Origin: Parietaria judaica
Taxonomy: Eukaryota; Streptophyta; Magnoliopsida; Rosales; Urticaceae
DNA length: 64,000 nt
Assembly: GCA_954871525.1 (NCBI GenBank)
Contig: OX940872.1
Location: forward strand, 9,013,180-9,077,179
Direction: 5' to 3'
Numbering within the stretch: the stretch's first letter is position 1; the number at the start of each line of letters is the position of its first letter. The notes below the pieces were generated by a model that was not told the origin of the DNA, did no database searches, and saw nothing but the letters and a program-made list of their open reading frames with translations. A program made the translations under genes and the position numbers. This document shows positions 1-12,361 of the stretch, piece by piece.

Positions 1-2705
1 GATGATCCGTCAGGAAGATATCTTTGTGGATTTGAAATTTGTTCGCGGGATTGGCCCTGCTTATAGAGCCTGCCTTGCAGAAGTGGTGAGACGAAAGTCA
101 AACATGAAGCTTTACATGGGATTGGCTGGACAGTTGGCAGAACGGCTTGCTACAAAGAGGGAGACTGAGGTCAGAAACCGTGAAGAGTTTTTGAAAAAGC
201 ATGGTTCCTATGTACCTAAAGACGTGTTAGCTTCTATGGGATTGTTCGATACCCCGAATCAGTGTGATGTTAATATAGCTCCGTTTGACACTGGTTTACT
301 TAATATCGATATTGCTGACGTGGACCGATACGCTCCCGAGTATTTGACGGGATTGCCCTCCAGGGTTGAAAAGCAGGGAAGCTTCAAAGGTGGTTCCTTT
401 TCTGTGTCGAACGATAGTTGTCACTCTATTGAGCCCGAAGACGGTGATGGGCTTGAGAAATTCGACTCCGAGGAGCTCTTTGAAGGCTCTGAGCTGGTGG
501 AGATTGCCGGAACGAGTAAAATGGAAGTTGAGAATGCAAAGTTGAAAGCCGAACTTGCTTCGAAGATAGCATTGATATGTACTTTGTTCCCTGAAACTCA
601 ATATGAATCTCTTGACGATAGTAAGGTCGATGGTTTGTTAAAGAACGCAGCGGAAAAGACGACTGAAGCCTTGCGTCTGAAAGAAGAATACGAAAATCAT
701 CTCCAGTCAATGTTGAAGTCACAGCAGATGCAGTGTGAGTCATACAAGAAGCGTATCGAAGAACTAGAACAGCTTATAAGCCAGAAACCATCCGAAAATC
801 GGGATTTGTCGGAGTTCGGTAGTTTGGCTGAAAAGGAGAACGAGTATAAGCCACAGGCTCACTTACCGTGCACATCCGAGCCCATGGATGAGGTTTCTTG
901 CATCTCCAATTCTCTAGAATCAAAATTAGGGATTTATGCAGGAAAAGCACGAGATGGGGCAGATGAGAACATGATGGATTCATCTGGAGTGCAGAATCTT
1001 CAGCTAGACTCCTCGATGATCGAGCATCATCACCGTGACGGCGACAAAGAATGGAAGGACAAGATCGCTGGGCACTTGGGAATGTCGTTGACTAGCAGTT
1101 CCACTGCAGAGAGTTCGCCGGAGTCTTTGAATGTCAACCCTTGTGAAACTGCAGTTGACTTAAATACAACAGTCAGCAGTGACCTCTTGTTGGAATTGCA
1201 AAACTCACTTGCGGAGAAGTCAACCCAGTTGATCAAAACCGAGGCAAAGCTTAAATCTTCTGTGGAGGAGGTTGCAATGCTGAAGAGAGAGCTGGAGACT
1301 AGTAGGAAGCTTATTGATGAATCCCAGGTTTGCGGCGATAACCCTTTGTAATTTAATATTTTCGTAGTTCGATAAATGATAAGTGAAACTAGGACTTAGT
1401 AAAATATGAAAAATGTATATTCGAATAACATCAATTCTTTTTGCTCTTCAGATGAACTGCGCTCACTTGGAGAACTGCTTGCACGAAGCTCGGGAAGAAG
1501 CCCACACACATCTGTGTGCAGCTGATCGCCGAGCTTCTGAGTATACCACACTGCGTGCTTCGGCTGTGAAGATGCGTGGACTCTTCGAAAGACTCCGAGG
1601 CTGTGTTTACGGTGCTGGTGGGATCACTGCTTTTGTCGATTCTCTAAGAACTTTGGCACAATCTTTGACCAAGTAAGTCGTTTTCTAGACTCTTAGCCCA
1701 TCAAATTCTTTAGTTCTCGAGAGAAAAAGAAAAAAAAAATTGTTATCATTCTGTAGAATGTTTATTGATGACGGGTTTTTTAGCCCATCAAATTTGGAGC
1801 AAATTTTTTCATATTCTCGGGAAAAAAATTGATTCTGTCAGCAAATTCCATAGAATGCTTATTGATGAGGACGGTTTTTATTTTTAATTATCAGCTCTAT
1901 GAGCGAGAATGAAGATGATGGCACAGTGGAGTTCAGAAAGTGCATCCGGGTCCTTTCAGAAAGAGTTTCTTTCTTGTCTAGGAACCGAGACGATCTGCTC
2001 GAGAAGAACCAGAAGCTTGAAGCTGCAAACGAATGCCTGAGAAAGGAATTGGAGGAGAAGCAAGAACTCGTCAAAACACTTTATGCCAAGCATCAACACG
2101 GAAAGCAGGTAACTACTCCTTTTACCGTCTCGACACGGGTTTTCCGTCCATTAATCCGTTTGGAGTTTTTTCACATAACAAAAGTTTTCTGTTAAGCAGT
2201 CCTACCGCTTTTGATTCAACATTTTACTTAAATCAATAGATTTTTATTTTTTGGTACGAATTCTCTTGAATAACTCTGAATCGTAAACCAAATAATGTGT
2301 CTGTTCCGAGAACAGGTCAACAAGGAAAAAATATCTTTCAGCCGTTTGGAAGTCCACGAGATCGCTGCCTTTGTCCTCAACGCCTCTGGTCATTACGAGG
2401 CGATCAACCGAAACTGCTCAAACTACTTCCTCTCCGGCGAATCCGTGGCTTTGTTCACCGACCACCTCCCCGGAAAACCTAACTACATTGTTGGACAGAT
2501 TGTACATATCGAGCGCCAGGCCGTGAAGCCGCCTCCGCCTTCGTGCGCACCCGAGCATAACCCCGCCTCCGATCTAGGGCCTGAGCGGTTGACTCTGAAA
2601 TCAGGGTTGACTCCCCCGAACCCGTACGGTCTCCCGGTCGGCTGCGAATACTCCGTAGTGACAATAGCCATGTTACCCGACACCGCCATTGCGGCTTCTT
2701 CCTGA
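1..2705 (+). CDS. ATG11: Autophagy-related protein 11 (ATG11), 3' part
   Basis: Scaffold of the ATG1/ATG13 kinase complex in selective autophagy; it acts in the cytosol at the forming autophagosome. Four exons are visible: 1/2-1327, 1452-1672, 1895-2108 and 2316-2705 (stop TGA), all with GT/AG borders and compatible phases, giving 716 codons. The first codons (MIRQEDIFVDLKFVRGIGPA) match the middle of plant ATG11 rather than its start, so the 5' exons lie outside the window and the ATG at position 2 is internal. Residues about 175-270 and 395-440 and exons 2-3 are heptad-rich coiled coil. The last exon is the conserved ATG11 C-terminal domain (SRLEVHEIAAFVLN, then NYFLSGESVALF, then IVGQIVHIERQ). 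Identification is from family recall; the splice joins were checked by reading frame. No frame defect is seen. Confidence 0.93.
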
Positions 2706-4289
2706 TCCGCGGGACGGATTGAAGTGATGGGAGAATCCAATTGTAGATATTTTCGGTTTTTTAACATTAAAAAAAGGGGTTTAAAGTCTCTGTGGTGGGA
2801 ATTTGGAACGTGAATTTCTTTGTATATACAGCTGATATGATGGTGGTGATTTAATAGTCTTTAATTTCCTAACCTTTGTATATACCACTATTATCTTTTT
2901 TTATTAATATGTATAAAAAAACTGTGAATATTATCCAGCTTATTCAATGTTCGTCTTTGTCAATTCTTCTTAGTGATCTGCTGCTTGATTGTAATTAGTA
3001 AGTGCTCGATGTGTCGAGTCGGGTTTCTGTTTGGTCCCGATCCAGTCCCGGTTGGTGAACTGGTCTTTATTGCCAAAAAACCAAGAAACCGGATGCGGTC
3101 GAGGCTTTCAAAAACCGACATGATCCCATTTATATATTTAACCAACATATTAATGTCGATATTAGCTTTCATGATTTTATTTTAAGCTTTTTTGAAGTTT
3201 AGATTTTAAAATATATTTACTGTTTTATTTATAGGTGTTATTAGACAACATATAATTAGCTAAAAATATTTTTGAAACAGGGCCGGCCTAGTTTTACCCT
3301 GGCCCCAACTTCATAAACTCATTTTTTTAGAGCCGGGACTGGGTTTCGGTTTGGAAGACCTAAAAAACTCCGGATAGGTAAAAAAAAAAAGGCTTAAATT
3401 ATTGCTCTTAATCCCGATTTTACGCATAGTATATTTTTATAAAAATATAATTTTTCTGCTGAACACCATCTCCTTTTATTGAGGTTTCTCTTTTTTTCAT
3501 TTTTATTTTTGTTTCTTAATAAAAATCAAACTGTATCTATCCCGAGTTTTGTTTCTCGGAATCGGGTTTCCAAAATCTAATGTGTTCGGGGTTTTGAAAA
3601 GTTCAATACTTTTTTTAACTAGTACAATACAGGAAGAAAATCGGACTGACTCGATTTTTGAAAATGTTAGTTAAGTTAATTATTGACCGGTATTAGTAAA
3701 AAATCGATTTTGACAAGCAGAGTTTAAGGAGTAGAGTGTCGTTAGAAGAAGATATTAAATGAATACTCGATAAATTAATTATAAACCAAGAAACACATTG
3801 TTGACTGTCGAAAATACAATTTTGAGTCATAAGATCAGGATTTTGGAATTCAGATATAGACTGTCAACCTTACATCAGAAGCGAATGAATATTCAACAAG
3901 GACTAAAGCAATTTTCATGAGTATATTTCTATGCAGTCAATAATCATACAAAATAAGAACTCAAAGATTCAACTGTATGTACCGGCAAGGCCGGTTGCGG
4001 CTCGCGAGGAGAAGAGAGACCGAGTCGTCACGAGGCCGAGGGGCAGAGGAGATGATACGTCCGGAGTGGGACCGATCGAGAGAGACCCCGGGCCTGAACT
4101 GGCTTCGCCGGTGCTTCAAAATATCCTGTCGTTGTTGCTTAAAAGTCTTTGTATTTTTCCGAGCTATTTCGGTTATCTGCCAACAAAAACAACTTTTAAT
4201 TGCATGCTTGAAGTTGTAAGAAATAGTAAATGGAGCTGTGAGCTTTTAATGATTGAAGAGAAAAATTTCTAACAGTAAGTAAAGAAGTA
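2706..4289. other. Intergenic, no gene recognised
   Basis: Downstream flank of ATG11, mostly AT-rich with homopolymer runs. A GC-rich patch at about 3980-4125 is open on both strands but resembles no family I recognise. The 3' end of the NLR pseudogene follows from about 4290. Confidence 0.6.
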
Positions 4290-7200
4290 ATTCTGAATGT
4301 CGGAAACCGTGATACATGGAGCTGAAGAATCTTTACTCCGCTTCACTCGCAGTCCCGCGCGTTCCCTCCAAGATATCGCAGCTTTTGATCTCCTACTCGT
4401 TCATTGTGGCGAACAGCAGAAAATCCGGCAATGCCTTCAGGATAGGACATTCGATCAAATGCAGACTTGTCAGACAAGGCATGACGGTCACCATCTTGGT
4501 GTTTTCCGTGCCGCTCCAGCTCTCCCACCGAGGTAAATTGTAGAAAGCGAGAGACTTCAATTTGTGGAAAGAAGTAACGCATGGATTCTCCTCGATATTT
4601 CTTGTTTTGAGTTTCTTTTTGTGCTTTTCCGCTTCTTACCGGTCACCAAGAAATTCAGGCCCCACTATTTTCAACCTTTCAAAAGCTTCAATGCAGAGTC
4701 TCTCGAGCGACGGGAGCTTTCCCAGAGGCGGTAAGACGCTGCAACGACGACATTTTCTCAGATCCAGTTCCGTGAGATTGACCAAAGACATCATCCAGCT
4801 GGGGGAAATAATCGAGCCCATGTAATCTTTGATCTCTAAACTCTTCAAACCCGGACTCGGTTTAAGTGCTTCAAGTATTTCCCGCCCACGGTCTTCGGTT
4901 ACCTGAGTCCCACCTGCTGATTCGGTATAGCCCAGATTGAAACCGAAGATCAAAAAGACAAGGGACTCCATCTTTTCTATCATGCAAGCCACGCTCGGTT
5001 TGCGGATATATGTGCACCCGTACAGCGCAAAATAGCTTTCGGACTTGAGGACATAATGCAGCGAGTTTAGATCTTCTATATTCAAATAAGATTCCGCTTC
5101 TATAGCTATTGGATGCAGGGGCGGAGCCAGGATTTTGCCAAGAGGGGGCGAAAATAATTAAGCCGGAATTTTTAAAATATAATATGGTAAATAAAATATT
5201 TTTCTAATTAATTTTTAACAATTGATAAAATATTTATTGATACAATTATACAAAGATTATAACTTAAATAAGAGAATCTTTATGTTAATAGATGGTTAAT
5301 AATAGAGATCACAAATAATAAAAAAATGAAGTTAATAGGAACTGAACCTTGGTCTTCAAAGAGAGAGTTAAAACTATTCTCAAATAACCACTACACTAGA
5401 GTATTAACTTTGTTTTATAATGATACAATTAATATATATTAATAAAATTGTATATATTTATTTATTAAAAATTACGGATATTTGAATCAGGTGGGGGCGG
5501 CCGTCCCCGCTCAGCCCTTAATAAATCCGCCACTGATTGGCAGATCCATTTTCAGATTCTGGAGTTTTGTTAAGCTCGCAATTCTTTTGGGAAGCCCCCT
5601 AAGCCAACGCACCTTGAAAGGTCAAGGTACCGGAGCTCAACCAGCTTTCTAATACCTACCGGCAGTAGCAGCAGGTACGGGCATGCGTGATCAACGTTCG
5701 GAGTTCCGAGAGATCGCATATAGACTTGGGTAACTCCAAAAACGTACACCGAGACACATTGAGATATCTCAAATTCGTCAATTTGTTAATCCTCTCCGGA
5801 AGCTTTTTACACGAAATGCCGCTCAAATCCAACGTTTGTAGATTACAAAAATTCCAAATTGTATCCGGTAATTCTTCACATATAAAATTAGATAGGTCAA
5901 GATATCTCAAATATATCAATTTACCTTGAATTGTAGGGATTGAAGGTAAATATGCCAAGATTAATCTACGAATGCACGTGAGTTGAAGCAAAAATTTTCG
6001 AACATTAACCCGATAAGACCTTGATGTCGAAAACTTCCTTCCCATGGCACTCCGCCACGGCTCTTCTATAATCAGTGTGTTCACGCACTTTCATGGTCAA
6101 GTGACGTTATCTTTCGTTGAGTCGACCTTGTTTAATTTTAGCACCATGCTGATCCTCGAGGACATAATACTCGTCTTTGGTCAATAAATTTATGAAATCA
6201 CGTACTATGTCGTGCATTTTGCAGGTAGAAATACAACCATCAAGGTCATCTTTCTCGAAATCTTCGAAGAAAGAGCGCATCGCTAAACTTTCGAAACAAT
6301 CCTCGCCTTCTTCCTCTGAGTTTCCGTTCCAACCAAAAAGACCTTGTGACATCCACATGTGAATCAACATGCCTTTGAATCACATAATTCTTTGGGAAGA
6401 CCGACCAATACAAGAGACAACGCTTTTATAAAGGCGACAAATCGTAACAGCTCAAGAAAAATGGAGCAAAGATTTTCAGGTCGCCTTTCAATTCCCACAA
6501 TTCGCTATTTAAAACAGTGTTCCACTTTGTTGTCGTGTTTTTATCGGACATCAAGCCTCCTAATAAACTGGCTATAAGAGGCAAACCCTTCGACTTTCTA
6601 GCAATGTTCCGGCCAATCTCCTCCAACCGGTTCTTTTCTTCCTCCGTCTTGTCGAAGAACGCCATCTCGCTGAAGATTAACCAACAATTATCATCAGAAA
6701 GATTCTCTAACGTAATCATGTCTCGCTTGGCTACTCTCATCGTGGAAGCAACTTTCTCTTTTCGATATCATGCTACCTGCGTCGCTTTACCGAGCGACTT
6801 CTCTAACTCCTTCCATCGACCGTAATTCTCGTCCCACACATCATCCAGAACAAGAAAAATCCTTTTCCTCTCAACTAGTTGATGAATACGTTCCACGAGA
6901 TAATTCAGTTCATTCGAATCTCGTACATTACCGTTCAGTTCATGAATAAGTATTGCTTTGGAAACTCTAATCTCGTCAAAAGGGTGCGAGACACATACCC
7001 ATATCCGACAATCAAAGTGTTTCTTGACCCGATCATCGTTATACGCTAGCTGAGCCAGAGTGGTTTTGCCGATTCCCCCGATCCCGACGACCGATACAAT
7101 ACCAAATCCTTTACCTTCGCGCTCATTCTTCCCGTTCGCAGGCCGTAACTTTTGACCCAAAACCTCTTTCTCCGCATTCCGGCCGCAAACTTCTTTTTCG

Positions 7201-7344
7201 TTGATCAAGGAGCTCGTGATGTTGCGCGCACGAGGGCTAGCTCCTCGTGTACTGTCACCTAGATCACCCCTCGCAAGCTCGAACCTATCTTTGTCCTTGG
7301 CCATCCTATCGAGATTTCGTTCAACTCCTGAATCTCGTGAGCGA
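4290..7344 (-). pseudogene. CC-NBS-LRR (RGA-type) resistance gene, decayed
   Basis: Remnant of a coiled-coil NLR immune receptor, read right to left. From about 7344 comes the end of the coiled-coil region (LDRMAKDKDRFEL). The NB-ARC follows, with P-loop GIGGIGKTTLAQLAYND (about 7090-7040) and kinase-2 IFLVLDDVWDE (about 6860-6830). The RNBS-B motif is deleted near 6770. Next are GLPL (about 6590), the winged-helix part (MLIHMWMSQGLF, 6370) and MHD as CKMHDIV (about 6215). LRRs run from 6084 to about 4395. Breaks include stops or frameshifts near 6768, 6426, 6370 and 6107, an in-frame TAA at 4636-4638, a hAT insertion at 5116-5535, and loss of the N-terminal coiled coil. It cannot make a full receptor. 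The closest family is the potato RGA/Bs2-like non-TIR class. Nothing suggests expression. Confidence 0.9.
5116..5535. mobile_element. Non-autonomous hAT element inside the NLR pseudogene
   Basis: A 420-bp AT-rich insert with terminal inverted repeats: left end CAGGGGCGGAGCCAGGA, right end (reverse complement) CAGTGGCGGA. It is flanked by an 8-bp duplication, attggatg (5108-5115) against attggcag (5536-5543), with six of eight bases matching. An 8-bp target duplication with CAG-type ends is typical of the hAT superfamily. It splits the LRR region and has no coding capacity. The decayed duplication suggests an old insertion. Confidence 0.87.
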
Positions 7345-7395
7345 TCCGGTGGTTTGCCTCTTATAGCCAGTTTAGGCAGGAGGCTTGATGACGGA
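7345..7395 (+). pseudogene. Inverted fragment of an NB-ARC GLPL segment
   Basis: The + strand here reads GGLPLIASL and aligns, in opposite orientation, with the GLPL segment of the adjacent pseudogene (6547-6595 read on the minus strand). The two stretches are nearly identical over about 45 bases, with a small gap. It abuts the point where the pseudogene loses its coiled-coil part, so it marks a local inversion or rearrangement breakpoint. Confidence 0.75.
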
Positions 7396-7579
7396 GGAAA
7401 GAAGGAAGCCACAATAAATCAAGCAAATGAAAATATACAAGTGAAGTGATAGATCACACATTTTATCAAACTATACAATATAAATCATAGAAAGTCAACT
7501 TCTTTGAAACATGTGCACTCTTATAACCACCATTTTATAAGCTTTTTCATGCACTGACAACTATAGTAGAATATAAATG

Positions 7580-8238
7580 TAGGGGTGTACAAAACCCTAA
7601 ACCGAATCTAAAATCGATAGCATTTATTTACCGATTTTTTTCACTACCGAAAATTTATGCTTTTTTTAAAATAGCAGAAAATGTGGCATAAATCTCTACC
7701 GTTTTTTGCGAAATGGTAGCGGTTACGGTTTTCACTGTAAAAACCGCTACCGGTTACCGATTAACCTAATAATAAACTAGTATACATTTAAAAATAGATA
7801 AATCTAAGACTTTTAGCATTTAATATATATAACAATATTTTTGCATGAATTTTGTCATTCATTAATTCATTCAATCTTATTTTATTTAGAACAGTTTTTG
7901 TTGTTATTGCAATTATTTCTTCTCGTTTGAATAAAAATGAATAAATGCCGTGAGAGAATTGACTCCATTTGATCTATTTCATCGATTGATTCGTTTTTTA
8001 TACTTTAGATTATGTAGTACTGATTTAACTTATCAAATATATGATGATTATATTGTGTTTTGTAAAAATGTGGTTAAAACCGAATTTAAACCGAATCTAA
8101 AACCGATATATCGGTAATTGGTAAAATTGGTTTTAAACTTAAATAGCGCGGCTTTCGGTTGTAAAATAGAAAAACCAAAAATGCGGTAATCTATATAAAT
8201 AGCTATGAAAACCGAACAGAAGACTCTTGTTCCCCCTA
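7580..8238. mobile_element. Non-autonomous hAT-type element, TAGGGGTG family, copy 1
   Basis: A 659-bp element starting TAGGGGTGTACAAAACCC and ending in the inverted ...CCCCTA. It is flanked by a perfect 8-bp target duplication tataaatg (7572-7579 and 8239-8246). The interior is AT-rich with repeated blocks resembling aaaccgaa and ggtagcggttacggt. No coding capacity was seen. The second copy at 13083 matches over its whole length. Confidence 0.88.
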
Positions 8239-9774
8239 TATAAATGTATTGTAAATTTGATATGGAAAATTTTGGCTAAGACCCCGCATTAATAATAAAA
8301 GCAGTCGAATACTTGAAAAATAAAGTTAAAAACTCTTATATTTTATAAGAAGTTGCTTTTGTTAAAGTCAAATTTTGAGTTTTTTATTCTCTTAAAATTA
8401 TCTAATTAACAAACTGTCAAAGAGCCATCAATTAATGTTTCTATTTTTATTTTGTCGTAGTATTTATTAGTTTTATCCAATTTATCTTTATTTTTAATTT
8501 TCATAAAAAAAATTACTATATATATATATTCGCCTAGGAAATTCCATGGACGTCTTGTGATTATACCTTATAGAGTAAGGGATCCAGAACTTTTCATATT
8601 GCACAAATTGCCCACTGGATTTTTATTTTTTCGCAGCATTGAATCGTGACCATTACCCAATATATATTAAATAGATCCTTATTTAAAGCGAAGATATACT
8701 GTGGTAACAGAAAGATATATGAGACTTACAACATGTTCTATACCACGTTTAATTCATCGAACTAAACAAAAATAACTCAAATTGTAAATCACCTAAACAA
8801 AGGAGTATAATAGAATTACATGTAAATATCTCATCTAAATAAACCTTTAATTAAATTCCAAAGGAACTAGAGTTCGTAGACAAGGTGATGTAGAGAGAAT
8901 TATGATCGAACACAAGAACGCGTCTTTGCGAGATAACACTCGACTTTCTCAAGCATAAGCTCAATTTTCATTCATCATAAACTGATTCATACAATATTTG
9001 AGAGCCATTATATAACACACCACAGCCTAAAGTGCTAAACCAATCTTCCTGAAATAGCTATAAGGAATCAATATTAAATGGAAGAAAGTATCACATAATC
9101 ATCCTAGTGATTAAAATTAGAAATTAAATTACTATGCATGATTTGCTCATATCTTTATTTGCCATGATCCTACTCCACACATTATGCATGAATATGCATT
9201 ATTCCATAATCTTCTTGTTTCCATATTGACGTGCTCCATCACAAGGTATTTTTACCTTCAACACCTCCAATCGGTAATACAAATGACACTTTGTTACTTT
9301 CATAAATACGTGATTGGAAAGGTTTATAGTTAAAAACTGAGGAAATTATTAATTTGTATGCAATACATAATTTACCCAAATATTGAGTTATCTATTGTTT
9401 ACCACAAGATCAATTGAAGTATACCGAAACAATAAATGAACTTTATTATATAGGACATTTGAGCCGAATATTGAGTTATCTTGCAAAAAGTAGGACATTT
9501 GATTTGGTCCGAATCTGGGTAAATTCTCTTGTCTCCATCTTTTATATTTCCGTCGATTGATTGTCTGGGATTTGAGCCACTGAGGCTATATATACATATA
9601 TGCTAGTATACTATCCGTAATCCGCAGGTATCCGACCCCGAAACATCACAACACGAAGGATGACCGACCTTTTGTCACTCTCAAAACAAAGGGAATCACC
9701 GTGCTCTTCGAGAACGTCACTCGAAAAGTTATTATGTTATATGTTGGAACATACTATGATAAAAATACTTAAAG

Positions 9775-9814
<40 letters not shown>

Positions 9815-11052
9815 CCATCAAATATTACATACGTATCAAATATTATTTTCGGCAACAGTTTCTTTTCTTAACGATAATCTAAGGAGAATAGTATATGTAC
9901 GAAGGTATAAAATTTGTGAAATCGTATTATTTTGCTTATTTATTTCTTATTTCTATATGGGATAGACTATATCCACGTATATATATATATATTAAATTGG
10001 TTCCTATTTGTATGGGGTAGTTATACAGTATTTAAAATATAAAATACGATCAATAATATTTTGTTTTATTGACGGCGATAAAGAATAATTTCCGAAATCC
10101 TATTTTACTCCTATTTAGTGCTAGTTAGTTAAGAGTATTAAACGTACTCTGATATATAAAATACACATACTTTGATTTCCTCTTTTCTTTTTAAGTAAAC
10201 GATAGTTCAATTTATGGAATTTCACGGGCTAGTTATCGAATCTTAGCTCTATACTTAAGGTCGGTTGAGACTTGGGGGTGACATGAGCCACCCCTTATTA
10301 AGCCTCGGTCCGCTCCACCCCTTAAACAAATTTTAAAACCGGATTCAAATTTGTGAGGTTGTTCAAACTTATTACAGTACAAACACGAACATATACCAAA
10401 AAATTAGTCCACTTTATTCCACCACTTTAATAGTATGCGCGAGATAAAGCTAGGCACCTATTAAATGGCGTGGAAAAAGAAAAAGAAAAAACCTACACTA
10501 AAGAGTGATCAATGTCCACCATAAATCCTGCTTCTTTAAACTTGGCCAAGACCAAACTTTTTCAGAATTTAAAAACCGAAGGTCTCCTATTTTAAAACCA
10601 AAGCTATTTGTACCGGAAACACTGTTAAGGACCGAAATACGGTCCTAGATTAGGATTTGAACCCCCTTAAACTCTTTATTTATAGTGAAACTCTTTTCGT
10701 AAAACTTTAACTTCTTCGGTAATACGTCTTTCTTTTTTATTTATAATAACGTATAAAAAAAAAGTATTTATTATAGGTCATGAGAAACTAATAATTTTTT
10801 AAGTAAGGGTTGCTTGTCCTGTACTGAATATGTTCAAAAATAAATGAACCACAATAACCGAACTAGTGATAGAAAAATTCTATAAACATTAAAATCCCGA
10901 ACAACCATAAACAAAACACGAAAGCAAGCCTAGAATAAAACAAAGTCAAGAGAGGTATTGTTTGTTTGTATGAAGACATATATAATGAATGATGATAAAG
11001 TATAAATGAGTATTTGACTTAAATTATAAGTTAAATTTAAGTACAGAAGTGT
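8239..11052. other. AT-rich intergenic, repeat remnants only
   Basis: No gene is recognised. The stretch 8878-9290, read on the minus strand, has the feel of a degenerate LTR and leader (it begins TGTTGAAGG near 9264), but no partner LTR or coding part was found. The remainder is AT-rich with short homopolymers. Confidence 0.5.
9778..9811. repeat. (AT)n microsatellite
   Basis: About 34 bp of uninterrupted AT dinucleotides in the intergenic stretch. Confidence 0.97.
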
Positions 11053-11378
11053 GCTAATCCTGTAAATGTGGAGGGTCGGATTTCCCGGACCCTCCATTTT
11101 TTTTTTACGGAGTCGGAGCTCCGACTCCGACTTAATACGGAGCCGGATTAATCCGGCTCCGACATTTAAAAAAAAAATTAAAATAAAAATAAAAATGCAA
11201 CGGCTCTATTTTTTGAGCCGTTGGATGAGCCACGTGTACGGCTCGATGGAAGGAGCCGTTGGGCAACGGCTCTATTTGGTGGTCCCGAGGTGATTTCTGC
11301 AAATTGCAGAAAGGGGCCTGAATCTATCCGTTGGGTATTAATTATACCCTCTTTACTCGATTCTCTCCATTTTTTTCC

Positions 11379-11386
11379 TATAAAAA
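11379..11386 (+). promoter_or_regulatory. TATA box of the element's BED-finger ORF
   Basis: The sequence TATAAAAA lies about 180 bp upstream of the ATG at 11567, after a pyrimidine-rich stretch. It is the best core promoter candidate for the transposon ORF. Confidence 0.5.
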
Positions 11387-11566
11387 CCACACTTCTCCCT
11401 CATTTTTTTCACTCGACTCATTCTCTTCATCTCATACTCTCTCAACTCGCCCAAGCTCTCAAAAAATCCGATTTTAAGCTATAGTTTTCTTATCTTATAG
11501 TTATATTAATACACTTATTATCATAATATCTATTATATTATATAGTTTAGTTATATTATAGTTATA

Positions 11567-12361
11567 ATGTCGAGTTCCGATAACCGTTCTCGAGGCCGAA
11601 ATGATCGCCGAGGAAAAGGAAGGGCCGGTTCTGAAACCGGGTCGGTTAATAGTATCTCGCATTCAACTCCGCCGGTACAACAACAACAAATACAACATAC
11701 ATATTATGGCGGTGTTTACCAACAAAATGCTCCGGGTTCCTCTAGTCTACCATCGCCACAAATTCATCCTCATACCATGGTTCCGGTAATTTATGGTCAA
11801 CAATTTGGTGGTTTTACTAACTTGCTTCAAAATGCTACAGGAAATATTCCGGAATGGTCGAGCGAGCAAGAGGCGTACGATGCCCAAAACCGAGAAGTTT
11901 CGGCATCGATGAACATGAACGACGGAAGAGACGACGATCCGAATTACGAAGGTCTTGAAGGCGGGGACGACGACGACGATGAGGACGACGACGAAGAGGA
12001 GGACGACGTCGAAGAGGAGGACGAAATTCTTCCACCGCCGCCGCCGGTCCGAGCTCGTGGTCGGCCTCGTGGTTCTAGTCGGCCTCCTATTCCGCCGCCG
12101 GCAAACCCGCCACCGCCAAAACCTAGGAAGAGGAAGAACCTAACATCTCCGGTATGGCAAAATGACTTTTTCCCACTTTATATTCTTAATCCTACTACAG
12201 GAAAGGAGGAAAGATTCGGGAAATGTCGAACTTGCGGAGAAATAAAGCCGGCCGATCCAAAAACGACAGAGAGCTCGACGCAAGTCAACGAAGGCATTTT
12301 TGGTCGAAATCCTTATGCTTTCCAAGGATTGGATTTTGGCCGAAAAGCGAACGCAAGATAA
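11567..12361 (+). CDS. BED-type zinc-finger N-terminal fragment of a transposase
   Basis: A 264-aa ORF. Residues 1-100 are low complexity (Ser/Gly/Arg, then Gln-rich). An acidic run of about 25 Asp/Glu spans roughly 130-155. Pro-rich and Arg-Gly segments resembling AT-hooks (RARGRPRG) follow. At about 190-225, SPVWQNDFF...GKCRTCG is the first half of a BED finger, with aromatic residues and the CxxC pair. The distal His ligands and the whole RNase-H-like core are absent. After the stop, another frame reads DNELLDYFNELNVANPE to a stop at 12425, resembling the acidic tail of hAT transposases. The ORF therefore looks like a head and a frame-shifted tail joined by an internal deletion. It could still make a DNA-binding protein without catalytic function. 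Confidence 0.7.
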   Translation: MSSSDNRSRGRNDRRGKGRAGSETGSVNSISHSTPPVQQQQIQHTYYGGVYQQNAPGSSSLPSPQIHPHTMVPVIYGQQFGGFTNLLQNATGNIPEWSSEQEAYDAQNREVSASMNMNDGRDDDPNYEGLEGGDDDDDEDDDEEEDDVEEEDEILPPPPPVRARGRPRGSSRPPIPPPANPPPPKPRKRKNLTSPVWQNDFFPLYILNPTTGKEERFGKCRTCGEIKPADPKTTESSTQVNEGIFGRNPYAFQGLDFGRKANAR

